A DNA stretch of 64,000 bases. Source: Oscillospiraceae bacterium HV4-5-C5C (GTDB lineage: Bacteria; Bacillota; Clostridia; Saccharofermentanales; Fastidiosipilaceae). Under the pieces are notes generated by a model. That model was not told the origin of the DNA. It ran no database searches and worked only from the letters and a program-made list of their open reading frames with translations. The translations under genes and the position numbers were made by a program. Position 1 is the stretch's first letter. Each line of letters starts with the position of its first letter. The stretch covers positions 60,703-124,702 of the forward strand of contig JAAVLZ010000009.1 of NCBI GenBank assembly GCA_012034405.1, written 5' to 3'. Below, piece after piece: positions 26,389-35,038 of this stretch.

Positions 26389-27437
26389 TACAACTCCACC
26401 TCCTTTTTATTGGACAGCCGCACCTGAATCAGCGACACCGCCGCCAGGATTATAAAGAAGAAAACCGCTTTTGCCTGACCCTGAGCGTAGTTGTTTTTCG
26501 CAATCGCCGTATTATAGATATTCAGAGCCAGCATCTGGGTGCCATTGGACAGATAGCTGCCCATAAAGCCCGGGACCGAGCCATTGCCGTTAGTCAGAGC
26601 CATATTGACATCAAACTGCTTAAAGGCGGAGGTCAGGGTTAAGAAGGTACAGATCGTAAACGTTGAGGCTATCATAGGGATTTTTATGTGGAACAGCGTT
26701 TTAACCGCATTGGCGCCATCAATCTGCGCTGCCTCCAGCACATCTTTAGGCATCTGGGTCAGACCGGTAACATAAATCAGCATAATGTAGCCGGCATACT
26801 GCCAGATATACACCAGGATAATAGCCATGTTTGCGGTCTTGGTCTGAGACAGCAGGGACGTTTTGGTTAAGTCAATAAAGACGTTATTAAAAACAAACTG
26901 CCATATATAACCCAGCACGATACCACCAATCAGATTGGGCAGAAAAAACGCGGCCCTGAAAAAATTGACGAGCTTCATTTTCACTGTGCAGAGCAGCGCC
27001 AGCGCAAAGCCGATCACATTCACCAGGATCATGTTCAGGATGACAAATAACAGCGTCAGTAAAATAGACCAGATAAAAGACGGATCGTTAAACATGGTCA
27101 CATAGTTTCGGAGTCCTACCCAGGTCGTAAACCTGATTCCGGTCCAGTCTGTAAATGAATAGCCTACGCCCAGAACCAGCGGGATCAGCACCGTAATCGC
27201 AAAGGCAAACAAAAGCGGGAATAAGAAAATGACATACACAATGGCTCGATGATACTTCAGCGTCGGCAGCAGATAAAGACCTGTCAGAGCCATAATCAGG
27301 CCCAGAACCAGCATCGCGCCCCTGCCGCTGAAGGAACTCCCGGTGAAATCCATGATCAGAGAAACGACCATCAGAGCCACTCCGACCAGTAAGAATACCG
27401 GAGATAAGACTTTATGAGCTACAGAATCCGGTTTCAC
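26388..27437 (-). CDS. Sugar ABC transporter permease (MalF/MsmF type)
   Basis: 349 residues starting with GTG after AGGAGG (spacing 6). Two extra N-terminal helices (VLSPVFLLVGVALMVVSLI and the following one) precede the usual six, making it longer than MsmF. EAA loop PKDVLEAAQIDGANAVKTLF. Partner of the MalG-type permease downstream and of the binding protein upstream. Confidence 0.92.
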   Translation of the reverse strand: MKPDSVAHKVLSPVFLLVGVALMVVSLIMDFTGSSFSGRGAMLVLGLIMALTGLYLLPTLKYHRAIVYVIFLFPLLFAFAITVLIPLVLGVGYSFTDWTGIRFTTWVGLRNYVTMFNDPSFIWSILLTLLFVILNMILVNVIGFALALLCTVKMKLVNFFRAAFFLPNLIGGIVLGYIWQFVFNNVFIDLTKTSLLSQTKTANMAIILVYIWQYAGYIMLIYVTGLTQMPKDVLEAAQIDGANAVKTLFHIKIPMIASTFTICTFLTLTSAFKQFDVNMALTNGNGSVPGFMGSYLSNGTQMLALNIYNTAIAKNNYAQGQAKAVFFFIILAAVSLIQVRLSNKKEVEL

Positions 27438-27521
27438 TTGCTACCTCCTGAAGAATGGGCGGCAGATGACTGTCGCCCACTGGTGCTGAATCAATCAGCT
27501 CAGGCCTGTGTTTTTTTCCTA

Positions 27522-28913
27522 TCAGTTTGCGTAATATTGTTCGCAGACCTGCTGCATCGTTGAGACAAATTGTTCTGTCGTCAGATTACCTGAAGCGAAG
27601 TCCTGGTAAACCACACCGGTGGCATTCTGCGCAATACCGTCTTTGATCTGCAGCCAGTGCCAGGCTGAGGTTTTTCCGGCAGTCGTGTAATCAGAAATGG
27701 TTTGAGCAAAGGGATCATCCGCCATGTACTGACTGCTCTTGAACGGGCTGATAAAGCCGGCGTCTTCTACCAGTATTTTTTGACCGGCGTCTTCAGAACA
27801 CCATTGCAGGAAGGCCTTGGCCGCATCCGTGTTAGCGTTATTATAGACGACCCACCATGATGGGGAATTGGTTTGAATGGTATCAATACCATCTTCAAAA
27901 GCATAGGGCAGCATACCAACTTCAAAATTGCCCGCTGCCGCGTACTGGTCCTTGTCATCTGTCGTCATCGTGGCGCCAATCCAGGATCCCTGGGTTACAA
28001 AGGCATATTTGCCGGACGCAAAGTTCAGAATCTGCTGATCATAGGTGCCGGAAACCAGCAGATCCGGGTCAGAATACTGATTGAACAGAGCCACCATATT
28101 GGCATAATCGGTAAAGCGCGCCTGATCAAGTTTACCGCCGTCATTCAGCTCATCAATATAAGTGGTATCATCACGATCCAGACCGGCATCAAGATAAACG
28201 CCAAACAGATGGTTACCGGTTGACCAGTACAGATTGGTTGATTCCGCGCTGTAGCCGATAACGGCGGTCAGGCCCAATTCATCTTTTTTGCTGTCCAGGG
28301 TTTCAAAAGCAGCCTGCAGTTGTTCCGGTCCGGTAATCGTAGCGGGGTCAATGCCTGCCTTTTCCAGGATACTCTTATTGTATGTCAGTCCAATTGCTTC
28401 AGTGGTATAAGGGAAGCCCACGATCCTGCCGTCGGCTGTTTTATAACCTGCGTCTGTATCGCTGGTCCATTTTTCATCACTTAAATCTGCAATCAGGCCA
28501 TCCCAATTGCTGAAATCCCCGTCACTGCCGCAGACAAATATATCCGGCATGTTATCGGCCTGATAATAGCCCTTAAGCGTAGACTGTATATCGATGCCGC
28601 CGCCCATAGATTCAATCTGTACAGTGACACCGGTTTCTTTTTCATACTCTGCCGCCAGCGCTTTCAGCTGTGTATCAACTTCAATCTTTCCGTTGACCAG
28701 GCGGAGCGTGGTGCCGCTGCTTCCGCCTGATGAGTCACTCTGGCTCCCGGCCGCAGTGGTGTCGCCGGCCGCGGTGGTGTCGCCAGCCGCCGCGGTAGTG
28801 TCGTTGCTGCCTGCTGCTGTTGTCTCAGTATTGCTGCCCGAGCTGCTGCAGCCTGCCAGCATGGCTGCAGCCAGCACACCGCTCATTACAATTGCCGTCA
28901 GTTTCCTTTTCAT
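27522..28913 (-). CDS. Sugar ABC transporter substrate-binding lipoprotein
   Basis: 463 residues from the ATG at 28913 (MKRKLTAIVMSGVL), with GGAGG eight bases upstream; the frame runs on to 28937 without a site. Lipobox AAAMLAGCSSS. A Thr/Ala/Gly-rich linker with TTAAGD units (about residues 30-65) tethers a family 1 extracellular solute-binding domain (LTYNKSILEKAGIDPATITG; GKYAFVTQGSWIGAT). It delivers oligosaccharide to the two permeases. No ATPase gene is present in the locus, so a shared MsmK-type ATPase elsewhere is likely. Confidence 0.93.
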   Translation of the reverse strand: MKRKLTAIVMSGVLAAAMLAGCSSSGSNTETTAAGSNDTTAAAGDTTAAGDTTAAGSQSDSSGGSSGTTLRLVNGKIEVDTQLKALAAEYEKETGVTVQIESMGGGIDIQSTLKGYYQADNMPDIFVCGSDGDFSNWDGLIADLSDEKWTSDTDAGYKTADGRIVGFPYTTEAIGLTYNKSILEKAGIDPATITGPEQLQAAFETLDSKKDELGLTAVIGYSAESTNLYWSTGNHLFGVYLDAGLDRDDTTYIDELNDGGKLDQARFTDYANMVALFNQYSDPDLLVSGTYDQQILNFASGKYAFVTQGSWIGATMTTDDKDQYAAAGNFEVGMLPYAFEDGIDTIQTNSPSWWVVYNNANTDAAKAFLQWCSEDAGQKILVEDAGFISPFKSSQYMADDPFAQTISDYTTAGKTSAWHWLQIKDGIAQNATGVVYQDFASGNLTTEQFVSTMQQVCEQYYAN

Positions 28914-29081
28914 CCGTGAATCCTCCATCAAAAACAAATCCTGTGACCTCTGCTCTTTTCAGCGGTTACCAGCATAATCTTGCCTGGTAGCACTGGTGGA
29001 TGTTGCTAATCTGCTGCATAATTCAGTCCCAGGTGCTGCCTCCTCTCTCATTCAGGGTCATAATTATGCATGTAGCATCTT

Positions 29082-29093
29082 TGTAACGTTTCA
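29082..29093. promoter_or_regulatory. LacI-type operator 1
   Basis: TGTAACGTTTCA, one base off the perfect palindrome TGAAACGTTTCA found at 29279. It lies about 25 bases downstream of the -10 box that I propose for the binding-protein gene, a position that would block transcription. Confidence 0.55.
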
Positions 29094-29119
29094 TTTTCTT
29101 TTATTTTGTCTATACAACC

Positions 29120-29147
29120 ATAATATACGGGATTCTAAAATTTTCAA
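29120..29147 (-). promoter_or_regulatory. Candidate promoter of the sugar importer operon
   Basis: On the minus strand TTGAAA (29147-29142), 16 bases, TATTAT (29125-29120). It drives the binding-protein gene about 200 bases downstream, and operator 1 follows it. Confidence 0.45.
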
Positions 29148-29278
29148 TATGCTTTTTTGCACAGTTATTACAGATCACATTTGGTTATTCTGTGCGGTTA
29201 CAGGCTCATATTTCCTGTCATATAATCCAATCACAAGCATAAATGGCCTGCCGCCTGGCACCTCAGTCAGCAATAGTA

Positions 29279-29290
29279 TGAAACGTTTCA
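29279..29290. promoter_or_regulatory. LacI-type operator 2
   Basis: Perfect 12-bp palindrome TGAAACGTTTCA, 40 bases before the sucrose phosphorylase start. It is the kind of CG-centred palindrome bound by LacI-family proteins. TATAAT at 29221-29226 may be the -10 box of the phosphorylase gene, with only a weak -35 (GGTTAC). Confidence 0.6.
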
Positions 29291-29329
29291 CTTTAATTGA
29301 ACAGCAGTCAGACCGATTGGAGAAGTAAA

Positions 29330-30781
29330 ATGAAATTCGTTGAAAATAAAATCATGCTGATCACCTACAGTGACTCCCTGGGACACAATATGAGCGAGCT
29401 GCGCCGGATCCTTCAGACCTATATTGGTCAGGCTATCGGCGGCATCCATCTGCTGCCCTTCTTTCCCTCGTCCGGGGATCGCGGCTTTGCGCCGCTGACA
29501 TATCAGAAAGTGGACCCGCAGCTGGGCAGCTGGGAGGACATCCGGCAGCTGGCGGAGCAATACTACCTGATGAGCGACTACATGGTCAACCACATCTCAG
29601 CACAAAGCCAATACTATCAGGACTTCCTGGCGCATAAGGATCAGTCACCCTACAAAAATCTGTTTATTCGCTATAAGGATTTCTGGCCCGGCGGTGAGCC
29701 CACCCCTGACCAGGTTGACCGGATTTACAAGCGCAAGCCCCGGGCACCGTATGTGGAGGCACGCTTCGCGGACGGTACCGCGGAAAAGGTCTGGTGTACG
29801 TTTGGCGAAGAGCAGATAGACCTGAACCTGAAAACAGCAGAGGGTCTGGACTTCCTTCGCGACAACCTGATCAGTCTGGCCCGGCACGGACTGGCCCTCA
29901 TCCGCCTGGATGCCTTTGCCTATGCCACCAAGCGGGCCGGCAGCAGTTGTTTCTTTGTTGAGCCTGATATATGGCAACTGCTGGACTTCATATCAGCAAC
30001 GCTGAAGCCATTTAAGGTCGCTATCCTGCCGGAAATTCATGAACACTACAGCATGCAGCTGAAAATCGCCCGGCAAGGCTATTATGTTTATGATTTCGCC
30101 CTGCCCATGCTGCTGCTGAACGCCTTGTACTTCGGGCAGTCAGCCTATCTCAAGCATTGGCTGGCCATCTGCCCCCGCCGGCAATTCACAACGCTGGATA
30201 CCCATGACGGGATAGGGGTCGTTGATGTCAAGGATCTCCTGCCAGAAGCGGAAATAGAGCGGACCAAAGAAGGAATTTACCGCTACGGGGCCAACGTCAA
30301 ACGGATCTACAGCAGCGCCAGCTACCACAATCTGGATGTCTATCAGGTAAACTGCACCTATTACTCAGCTTTGGGCGAAGACGACCGCGCTTATCTCATA
30401 GCCCGGGCCGTCCAGTTTTTTGCGCCCGGGATTCCGCAAGTCTATTACGTCGGCATGCTGGCTGGCCGCAATGACATCGAATTGCTGGAAAAAACCAAAG
30501 AGGGCCGCAACATTAACCGGCATTACTACACAGAAGCTGAAGTGGCAGCGGAAGTCCGCCGGCCGGTCGTCAGCAGACTGCTGGACCTCATGCGCTTCCG
30601 CAACAACTGCCCGGCTTTTGACGGCAGTTTTGAAATCCTGCCGTCAGATGGGCAGGCGCTGATTATTTTGAGGCAAAAGGATGATGTCTGGGCCCGCCTG
30701 GCGGTTGATTTTCACAACCGCAGTTTCACGGTAACTGCAGGCAGCGCTACGGAGCCGGGTGAGGTCATTTTAAGCTCATGA
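29330..30781 (+). CDS. gtfA: Sucrose phosphorylase
   Basis: GH13_18 enzyme: sucrose + phosphate gives alpha-glucose 1-phosphate + fructose. 483 residues, the family norm, cytoplasmic. The ATG at 29330 has GGAGAAG upstream. Typical start MKFVENKIMLITYSDSLG, then GGIHLLPFFPSSGDRGF; nucleophile Asp in LIRLDAFAYATKRAG; acid/base Glu in AILPEIHEHY; TTLDTHDGIGVVDVKD. It is transcribed divergently from the importer operon with shared operators between, so both are probably under the LacI protein. It yields a phosphorylated sugar at the cost of phosphate rather than ATP. Confidence 0.95.
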   Translation: MKFVENKIMLITYSDSLGHNMSELRRILQTYIGQAIGGIHLLPFFPSSGDRGFAPLTYQKVDPQLGSWEDIRQLAEQYYLMSDYMVNHISAQSQYYQDFLAHKDQSPYKNLFIRYKDFWPGGEPTPDQVDRIYKRKPRAPYVEARFADGTAEKVWCTFGEEQIDLNLKTAEGLDFLRDNLISLARHGLALIRLDAFAYATKRAGSSCFFVEPDIWQLLDFISATLKPFKVAILPEIHEHYSMQLKIARQGYYVYDFALPMLLLNALYFGQSAYLKHWLAICPRRQFTTLDTHDGIGVVDVKDLLPEAEIERTKEGIYRYGANVKRIYSSASYHNLDVYQVNCTYYSALGEDDRAYLIARAVQFFAPGIPQVYYVGMLAGRNDIELLEKTKEGRNINRHYYTEAEVAAEVRRPVVSRLLDLMRFRNNCPAFDGSFEILPSDGQALIILRQKDDVWARLAVDFHNRSFTVTAGSATEPGEVILSS

Positions 30782-30819
30782 CCGCGCTCAGGCTCACCAC
30801 CGGCTCCCCCGCGGCGCCT

Positions 30820-33537
30820 TCAGGATTTTACTGAAGCGCCCTTATGCTGTCCGGCTACCCGGGCCTGCTGTTGCAGCAAGTTCACCAGCTCAGCAGTGGT
30901 ATACGCTTGCGGCACCCCTGCCAGCTGAAGCTGGTGGAGCCGGCAGGCTTCCGCCACCGCCGGTGAAGCCGGATAAACCGCTATATGCTGCCGCCGCAGC
31001 CAGTCTCCATTTAAGCCGGCCCCCCTCAGGCCCTCCACAAAGGAGCGGACCGCGACCGGGCTGGTAAATATGACATCATCAATCTCATCCAGCAGCTTCA
31101 TTAAGGCCCGGCGGCTGGGCAGATGTGTTTCCGTCTCATAGGCCAGCAAATCAGTATATGGTACTTTAGCAACGCTCAGCATCGGCCCCAGGACCGACTG
31201 CATAGCAGAACCATGCAGGCAGACGACCGCGTCATTGGGTCCCAGCTCCGGCACCAGCTGATTGGCCAGCTCATTAATATCCGCTTTTTCCGGCCTGAGA
31301 TCCGCGGAGAGCCCATACTCCTGCAGCGCCGCTTCAGCCGCCGGACTGACCACCGCCAGGCTGGCTGTGGCCAGGCGCCGGAGATCCACCCCCAGCCGTT
31401 TGAGCGAGCTCATCAGCGCATGGACTGCGTCAGCTGTCGTCATGATCAGCCACAAAGCCGTCTTTTCAAACCGCCGGGGCGCGTTAAAGCGCTTCTCCAG
31501 CGCCACGCCCAGGCCCTGATCCAGCAGACGTTCAGTTTGTTTGCTGCTGTAGTGCCTGACCAGCGACAATTCCAGGACCGCCGCGCCTTCCCGGGTGATA
31601 GCCGGGGTCAGTTCCGCCGGTGTGCGGACCAGATCACGGCTCATGATCAGCGCGCAGGTCCGTCCGGTCAGGATGCCGTGCGGCGGCCACCAGTTCAGTT
31701 CTCCATGCCGATGGCAGGCTTCGCCGAACAGCAGCAAAGCCGGCGGCAGAATGTTGTTTTCCACAGCTAAGGCGGCGATCTGATCCAGCGGGCCTCTGAG
31801 CAGCCGCTGCGAGGTCAGGGTTCCGTTCTGGATCAGCGCGCAAGGGCTCTGCGGATTCAGCCCCGCCTGCAGGAGGCTGGCGGTTATATCCGGCAGATGC
31901 CGGACCGCGTTTATGATCACGGTACTGCCGGCGGAGGCTGCCATGACCGCATAGGGGTTGATGCTGCCGTCCTCACTGATAGCCGTCAGGGGCAGCTCCG
32001 CGCCATTATAGATATGCAGCGGCTCTCCCCGGCTGTCCTCTGTCAGCGGTAAGCCGGCAAAGCTGGGCGCGGCGGTGATGGCACTGATGCCCGGCACCAC
32101 CTCAAAAGCTATGCCTGCCCGGGCCAGGCTCTGGGCCTCCCGGGCACAGTCATCATACAAAAAGGGATCTCCGCCGCACAGACGGACCACCCGTTTGCCG
32201 CGGCGCGCCTGGGTGAGCAGCGTATCCACCAGACTGTCACGGCTTTGCAGAGAAGGATCTATAAAAATCTGCTCTGCTTCCGGGCTGGCCCAGGGCAGCA
32301 CCGAGGCAGCGCCCAGACGGTCATATACAATAACCTCGGCTGATTCCAGCAGCTTTTGGCCGCGCCGGGTCATCAGATCAGGCGCGCCCGGACCCGCGCC
32401 GATAAACGCCACCTGTCCCATCAGGCTTTGTACCAGATTTTCCACCCGCTGAGGGTCAGCCTTAAGCTTGCCGCCGGGTAATGACACCAGCTGTGACGCA
32501 AAACGGGGCAGGCTCTGGCCGGCATCGCTATTCATAGCGGTGAGGCGCAGGCCATCCTTGTTTGTTGTCGCGCAGCAGGCAGCCGGCGGGTCATCCTGCC
32601 GCTCCTGGCCAAAGCCCAGCAATAAAGCCGCGCGGCTTTCCGCTTCCAAGCAGGCGCGGCTGGCCGCGTCATCCAGAGCCTGATGCAAATACTTGGCCAG
32701 GTCTCTGCGACCTTCTGAGCAAATCAGCAGCAGCTGGCCCTGGCCGGGCTCCGGGCAGAGGGCGGCTACTGAAAACGGCTGAAAAGTCAGGCTATCGCGA
32801 AAGCGCTGAATGTCGCCATACAGCAAATCCGCGGCCGCGACCACCACCGCATCCAGCTGCCCCGACTGTACCTGGGCCAGGCGGGCCGGCAGGGCGCCGG
32901 TTAGCCGCTGAGTTTGTATTTCAGGCTTTAAGGCCAGCAGCTGCAGCTCCCGCCGCCGGCTGTCCAGCCCTACCATGGCGCCCGGACCCAGCGAGGCAAA
33001 GCTGCGGCCCTTAGCCAGCACCAGGACATCCCGCGCATCCTGACGGGTCGGAACGGCGGCAATCATGACCTGTTGCTCCGGTACACGGCTGACATCAGGG
33101 GCGGTAGCCACCAAAAAATCCAGACTGCCGCCCGTGAGGGCCTTGTAAAACCAGGCCAGTTCCGCGTCAGCCCGGGCGGTTTCTCCCAGCGTTCTGGGGA
33201 GCAGCAGATCCTGCTCCGGATAAAGCTCCTCCAGACTGTACAGCCGATACTGAAAATCCGGTTGCCGGGCCTCTATCGCCGCCAGGATATAGCGGGTCCG
33301 GGATTGATCCAGTTCCCGTTCCCGGAGTGCTACCCGGTAAATAGGCTGACCGTAATCCAGATCCAGACTGATACTGCGTACGCCGCCGGCGGTTTCCTGA
33401 TTTTGCGCAGGTCTGGCCGCAGCGGCTGACTCAGCTGCCGGCACCGGAGCGTTGAGGGACCTGTCTTTGTCGGCATTGAAGTTGCGGGGTGCGGCAGCAC
33501 GCCTGATGTGAGGCGGTTCATGATCCTGTCTTGCCAT
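30820..33537 (-). CDS. HemC-like / uroporphyrinogen-III methyltransferase-like / HemD triple fusion
   Basis: 905 residues with three tetrapyrrole domains. (1) About 66-370: porphobilinogen deaminase-like (YRVALRERELD, VATAPDVSRVP, SRRRELQL, CPEPGQGQLLLI). The catalytic Asp (148) and the Arg pair are kept, but the Lys before that Asp is Pro, and the cofactor-carrying Cys of the usual GGC is replaced (LLLGFGQERQ). (2) About 375-615: SUMT/CobA-like (VAFIGAGPGAPDLMTRRG, GGDPFLYDD, FEVVPGISAIT), also with changes at normally fixed positions. (3) About 625-890: HemD-like synthase ending VIFTSPVAVRSFVEGLR. The N-terminal 60 residues are low-complexity. Expected pathway is siroheme/cobalamin/heme; whether domain 1 is active is doubtful. 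It starts 2 bases after pepT. No other heme genes are in the window. Confidence 0.85.
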   Translation of the reverse strand: MARQDHEPPHIRRAAAPRNFNADKDRSLNAPVPAAESAAAARPAQNQETAGGVRSISLDLDYGQPIYRVALRERELDQSRTRYILAAIEARQPDFQYRLYSLEELYPEQDLLLPRTLGETARADAELAWFYKALTGGSLDFLVATAPDVSRVPEQQVMIAAVPTRQDARDVLVLAKGRSFASLGPGAMVGLDSRRRELQLLALKPEIQTQRLTGALPARLAQVQSGQLDAVVVAAADLLYGDIQRFRDSLTFQPFSVAALCPEPGQGQLLLICSEGRRDLAKYLHQALDDAASRACLEAESRAALLLGFGQERQDDPPAACCATTNKDGLRLTAMNSDAGQSLPRFASQLVSLPGGKLKADPQRVENLVQSLMGQVAFIGAGPGAPDLMTRRGQKLLESAEVIVYDRLGAASVLPWASPEAEQIFIDPSLQSRDSLVDTLLTQARRGKRVVRLCGGDPFLYDDCAREAQSLARAGIAFEVVPGISAITAAPSFAGLPLTEDSRGEPLHIYNGAELPLTAISEDGSINPYAVMAASAGSTVIINAVRHLPDITASLLQAGLNPQSPCALIQNGTLTSQRLLRGPLDQIAALAVENNILPPALLLFGEACHRHGELNWWPPHGILTGRTCALIMSRDLVRTPAELTPAITREGAAVLELSLVRHYSSKQTERLLDQGLGVALEKRFNAPRRFEKTALWLIMTTADAVHALMSSLKRLGVDLRRLATASLAVVSPAAEAALQEYGLSADLRPEKADINELANQLVPELGPNDAVVCLHGSAMQSVLGPMLSVAKVPYTDLLAYETETHLPSRRALMKLLDEIDDVIFTSPVAVRSFVEGLRGAGLNGDWLRRQHIAVYPASPAVAEACRLHQLQLAGVPQAYTTAELVNLLQQQARVAGQHKGASVKS

Positions 33538-33539
33538 AG

Positions 33540-34877
33540 TTACTGCCCCCGCATCTCAGCTGTATCCGCTGCCGCGGCAGTCTGGTCCGGCCGCCAGCCG
33601 GCAAAAAGCTGCACCAGACAAAGCAGGACATCCCCCAGTTTCCTGAACTCAGGAAGGGACAGGAATTCATAGCGGCCATGGAAATTGTCCCCGCCGGTAA
33701 ACAGATTGGGACAGGGCAGGCCGCGGAAAGACAGCTGCGCGCCGTCCGTACCGCCGCGGATGGGCTGCTCCAGCGGGGTGACGCCGCAGCGGCGCATGGC
33801 TTCACGGGCCAGTTCCACCAGATAAAAATGCGGACGGATCTGCTCCTCCATGTTGTAGTACTGATCCTGGATGTCTACCTGTACCGCGGTTTCACCCAGC
33901 TGCTGATTCAGCAGTTCTGCCTGCCGCTGCATCTGCTGTTTACGCGCTTCAAAGCTTTCCCGGTCAAAATCACGGATGATATACTGCAACACCGCCTTTT
34001 CTACGCTGCCATCAAATTGCAGCAGGTGAAAAAAGCCTTCCCGTCCGGCAGTATGCTCAGGGGTATCCTGCCGGTCAAAGCCCAATGTATAGTCCCGCGC
34101 CGCCAGCGCAGCATTGAGCAGTTTGCCTTTGGCTGAACCCGGGTGCACATTACGCCCGGTTACCGTGACAACTGCTCCCGCAGCATTGAAATTGGCATAT
34201 TCCAGCTCACCCAGCGGGCCGCCATCCACGGTGTATGCCACGTCCGCGCCAAAAGCCGCCAGGTTGAAGCGGTGCGCCCCCCGGCCGATCTCCTCATCCG
34301 GCGTAAAGGCCAGGCAGATCTCTCCATGAGGAATATCCGGATTCTGCTGCAGGGTATCCGCCAAAGCCAGCAGCGCCGCCACGCCGGCCTTGTCATCCGC
34401 ACCCAGCAGGGTCTGACCGTCAGTCACAATCAGATCCTCCCCCCGGTGCCGGCTCAGATTTGGAAATAAAGCCTCCTTCATCACAATGCCTTTTTCCTCA
34501 TTGAGTACCAGATCGCCACCCTCATAATGAACCTGGCGCGGCCGCACATTGCGGGCAGTCAGGTCGGGGGCAGTATCCATATGAGCAATGAAGCCCAGCT
34601 TCAGGGCTCCGGCGGGCCGCTCCGGCGGTAAGTTAGAAGGAATGCGGGCCATCACATAGCCGTTTTCATCCAGGCTGGCCGTAAGGCCCAGCCGGCCTAA
34701 ATCCGCCTGCAGCAGCCGCGCCAGCCTCAGCTGTCCCTCACTGCTGGGCCAGTGCTGCTCAGCCCGGGCCTCATCTGAGGTCGATTCAACGTCTATATAG
34801 CGCAAAAAATATGTCAACGCATCCGTTTGGGGAGCGTGTTTAGCTTCAACAGTGGTAAGCTGATCCTGTTCTGTCAT
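33540..34877 (-). CDS. pepT: Peptidase T (tripeptide aminopeptidase)
   Basis: M20B-type zinc peptidase that releases the N-terminal residue of tripeptides; cytoplasmic; 445 residues. Metal-site motifs: FIAHMDTAPD, LLGADDKAGVAAL, FTPDEEIGRGAHRF, TVDGGPLGELEYANFNAAGA, and the C-terminal NLFTGGDNFHGRYEF. PIRGGTDGAQLSFRGLPCPN is characteristic of PepT. It starts at the ATG at 34877 without a strong ribosome site; TTGAAG and TACAAA, 18 bases apart, about 40-70 bases upstream may be its promoter. It is followed after 2 bases by the tetrapyrrole fusion gene, an unusual partner. Confidence 0.95.
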   Translation of the reverse strand: MTEQDQLTTVEAKHAPQTDALTYFLRYIDVESTSDEARAEQHWPSSEGQLRLARLLQADLGRLGLTASLDENGYVMARIPSNLPPERPAGALKLGFIAHMDTAPDLTARNVRPRQVHYEGGDLVLNEEKGIVMKEALFPNLSRHRGEDLIVTDGQTLLGADDKAGVAALLALADTLQQNPDIPHGEICLAFTPDEEIGRGAHRFNLAAFGADVAYTVDGGPLGELEYANFNAAGAVVTVTGRNVHPGSAKGKLLNAALAARDYTLGFDRQDTPEHTAGREGFFHLLQFDGSVEKAVLQYIIRDFDRESFEARKQQMQRQAELLNQQLGETAVQVDIQDQYYNMEEQIRPHFYLVELAREAMRRCGVTPLEQPIRGGTDGAQLSFRGLPCPNLFTGGDNFHGRYEFLSLPEFRKLGDVLLCLVQLFAGWRPDQTAAAADTAEMRGQ

Positions 34878-34969
34878 CTCAAGCGTACCTGCCTTCTATA
34901 TTTTGTAGGTATGAACAAATTTGTCCTTCAATTTTAGCATATAATGACAAGCGTTCGGGCACCCGTGAT

Positions 34970-35008
34970 GAATAAAAAGAAACCGGCAGCCTGTTTTCAG
35001 GCCGCCGG
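34970..35008 (-). terminator. Intrinsic terminator of the ABC exporter operon
   Basis: On the minus strand CCGGCGGCCTG pairs with CAGGCTGCCGG (one mismatch) around a four-A loop (35008-34983), followed by TTTCTTTTTATT. It lies 30 bases after the end of the permease gene. Confidence 0.75.
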
Positions 35009-35038
35009 ACAAGGTCATAAAACGGCTTGCGGACCGGT

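Noticed and set aside
30813..30840. Hairpin GGCGCCTTCAG/CTGAAGCGCC between the convergent sucrose phosphorylase and fusion gene
   Set aside because: No U-run on either strand and it overlaps a coding end; not convincing as a terminator.
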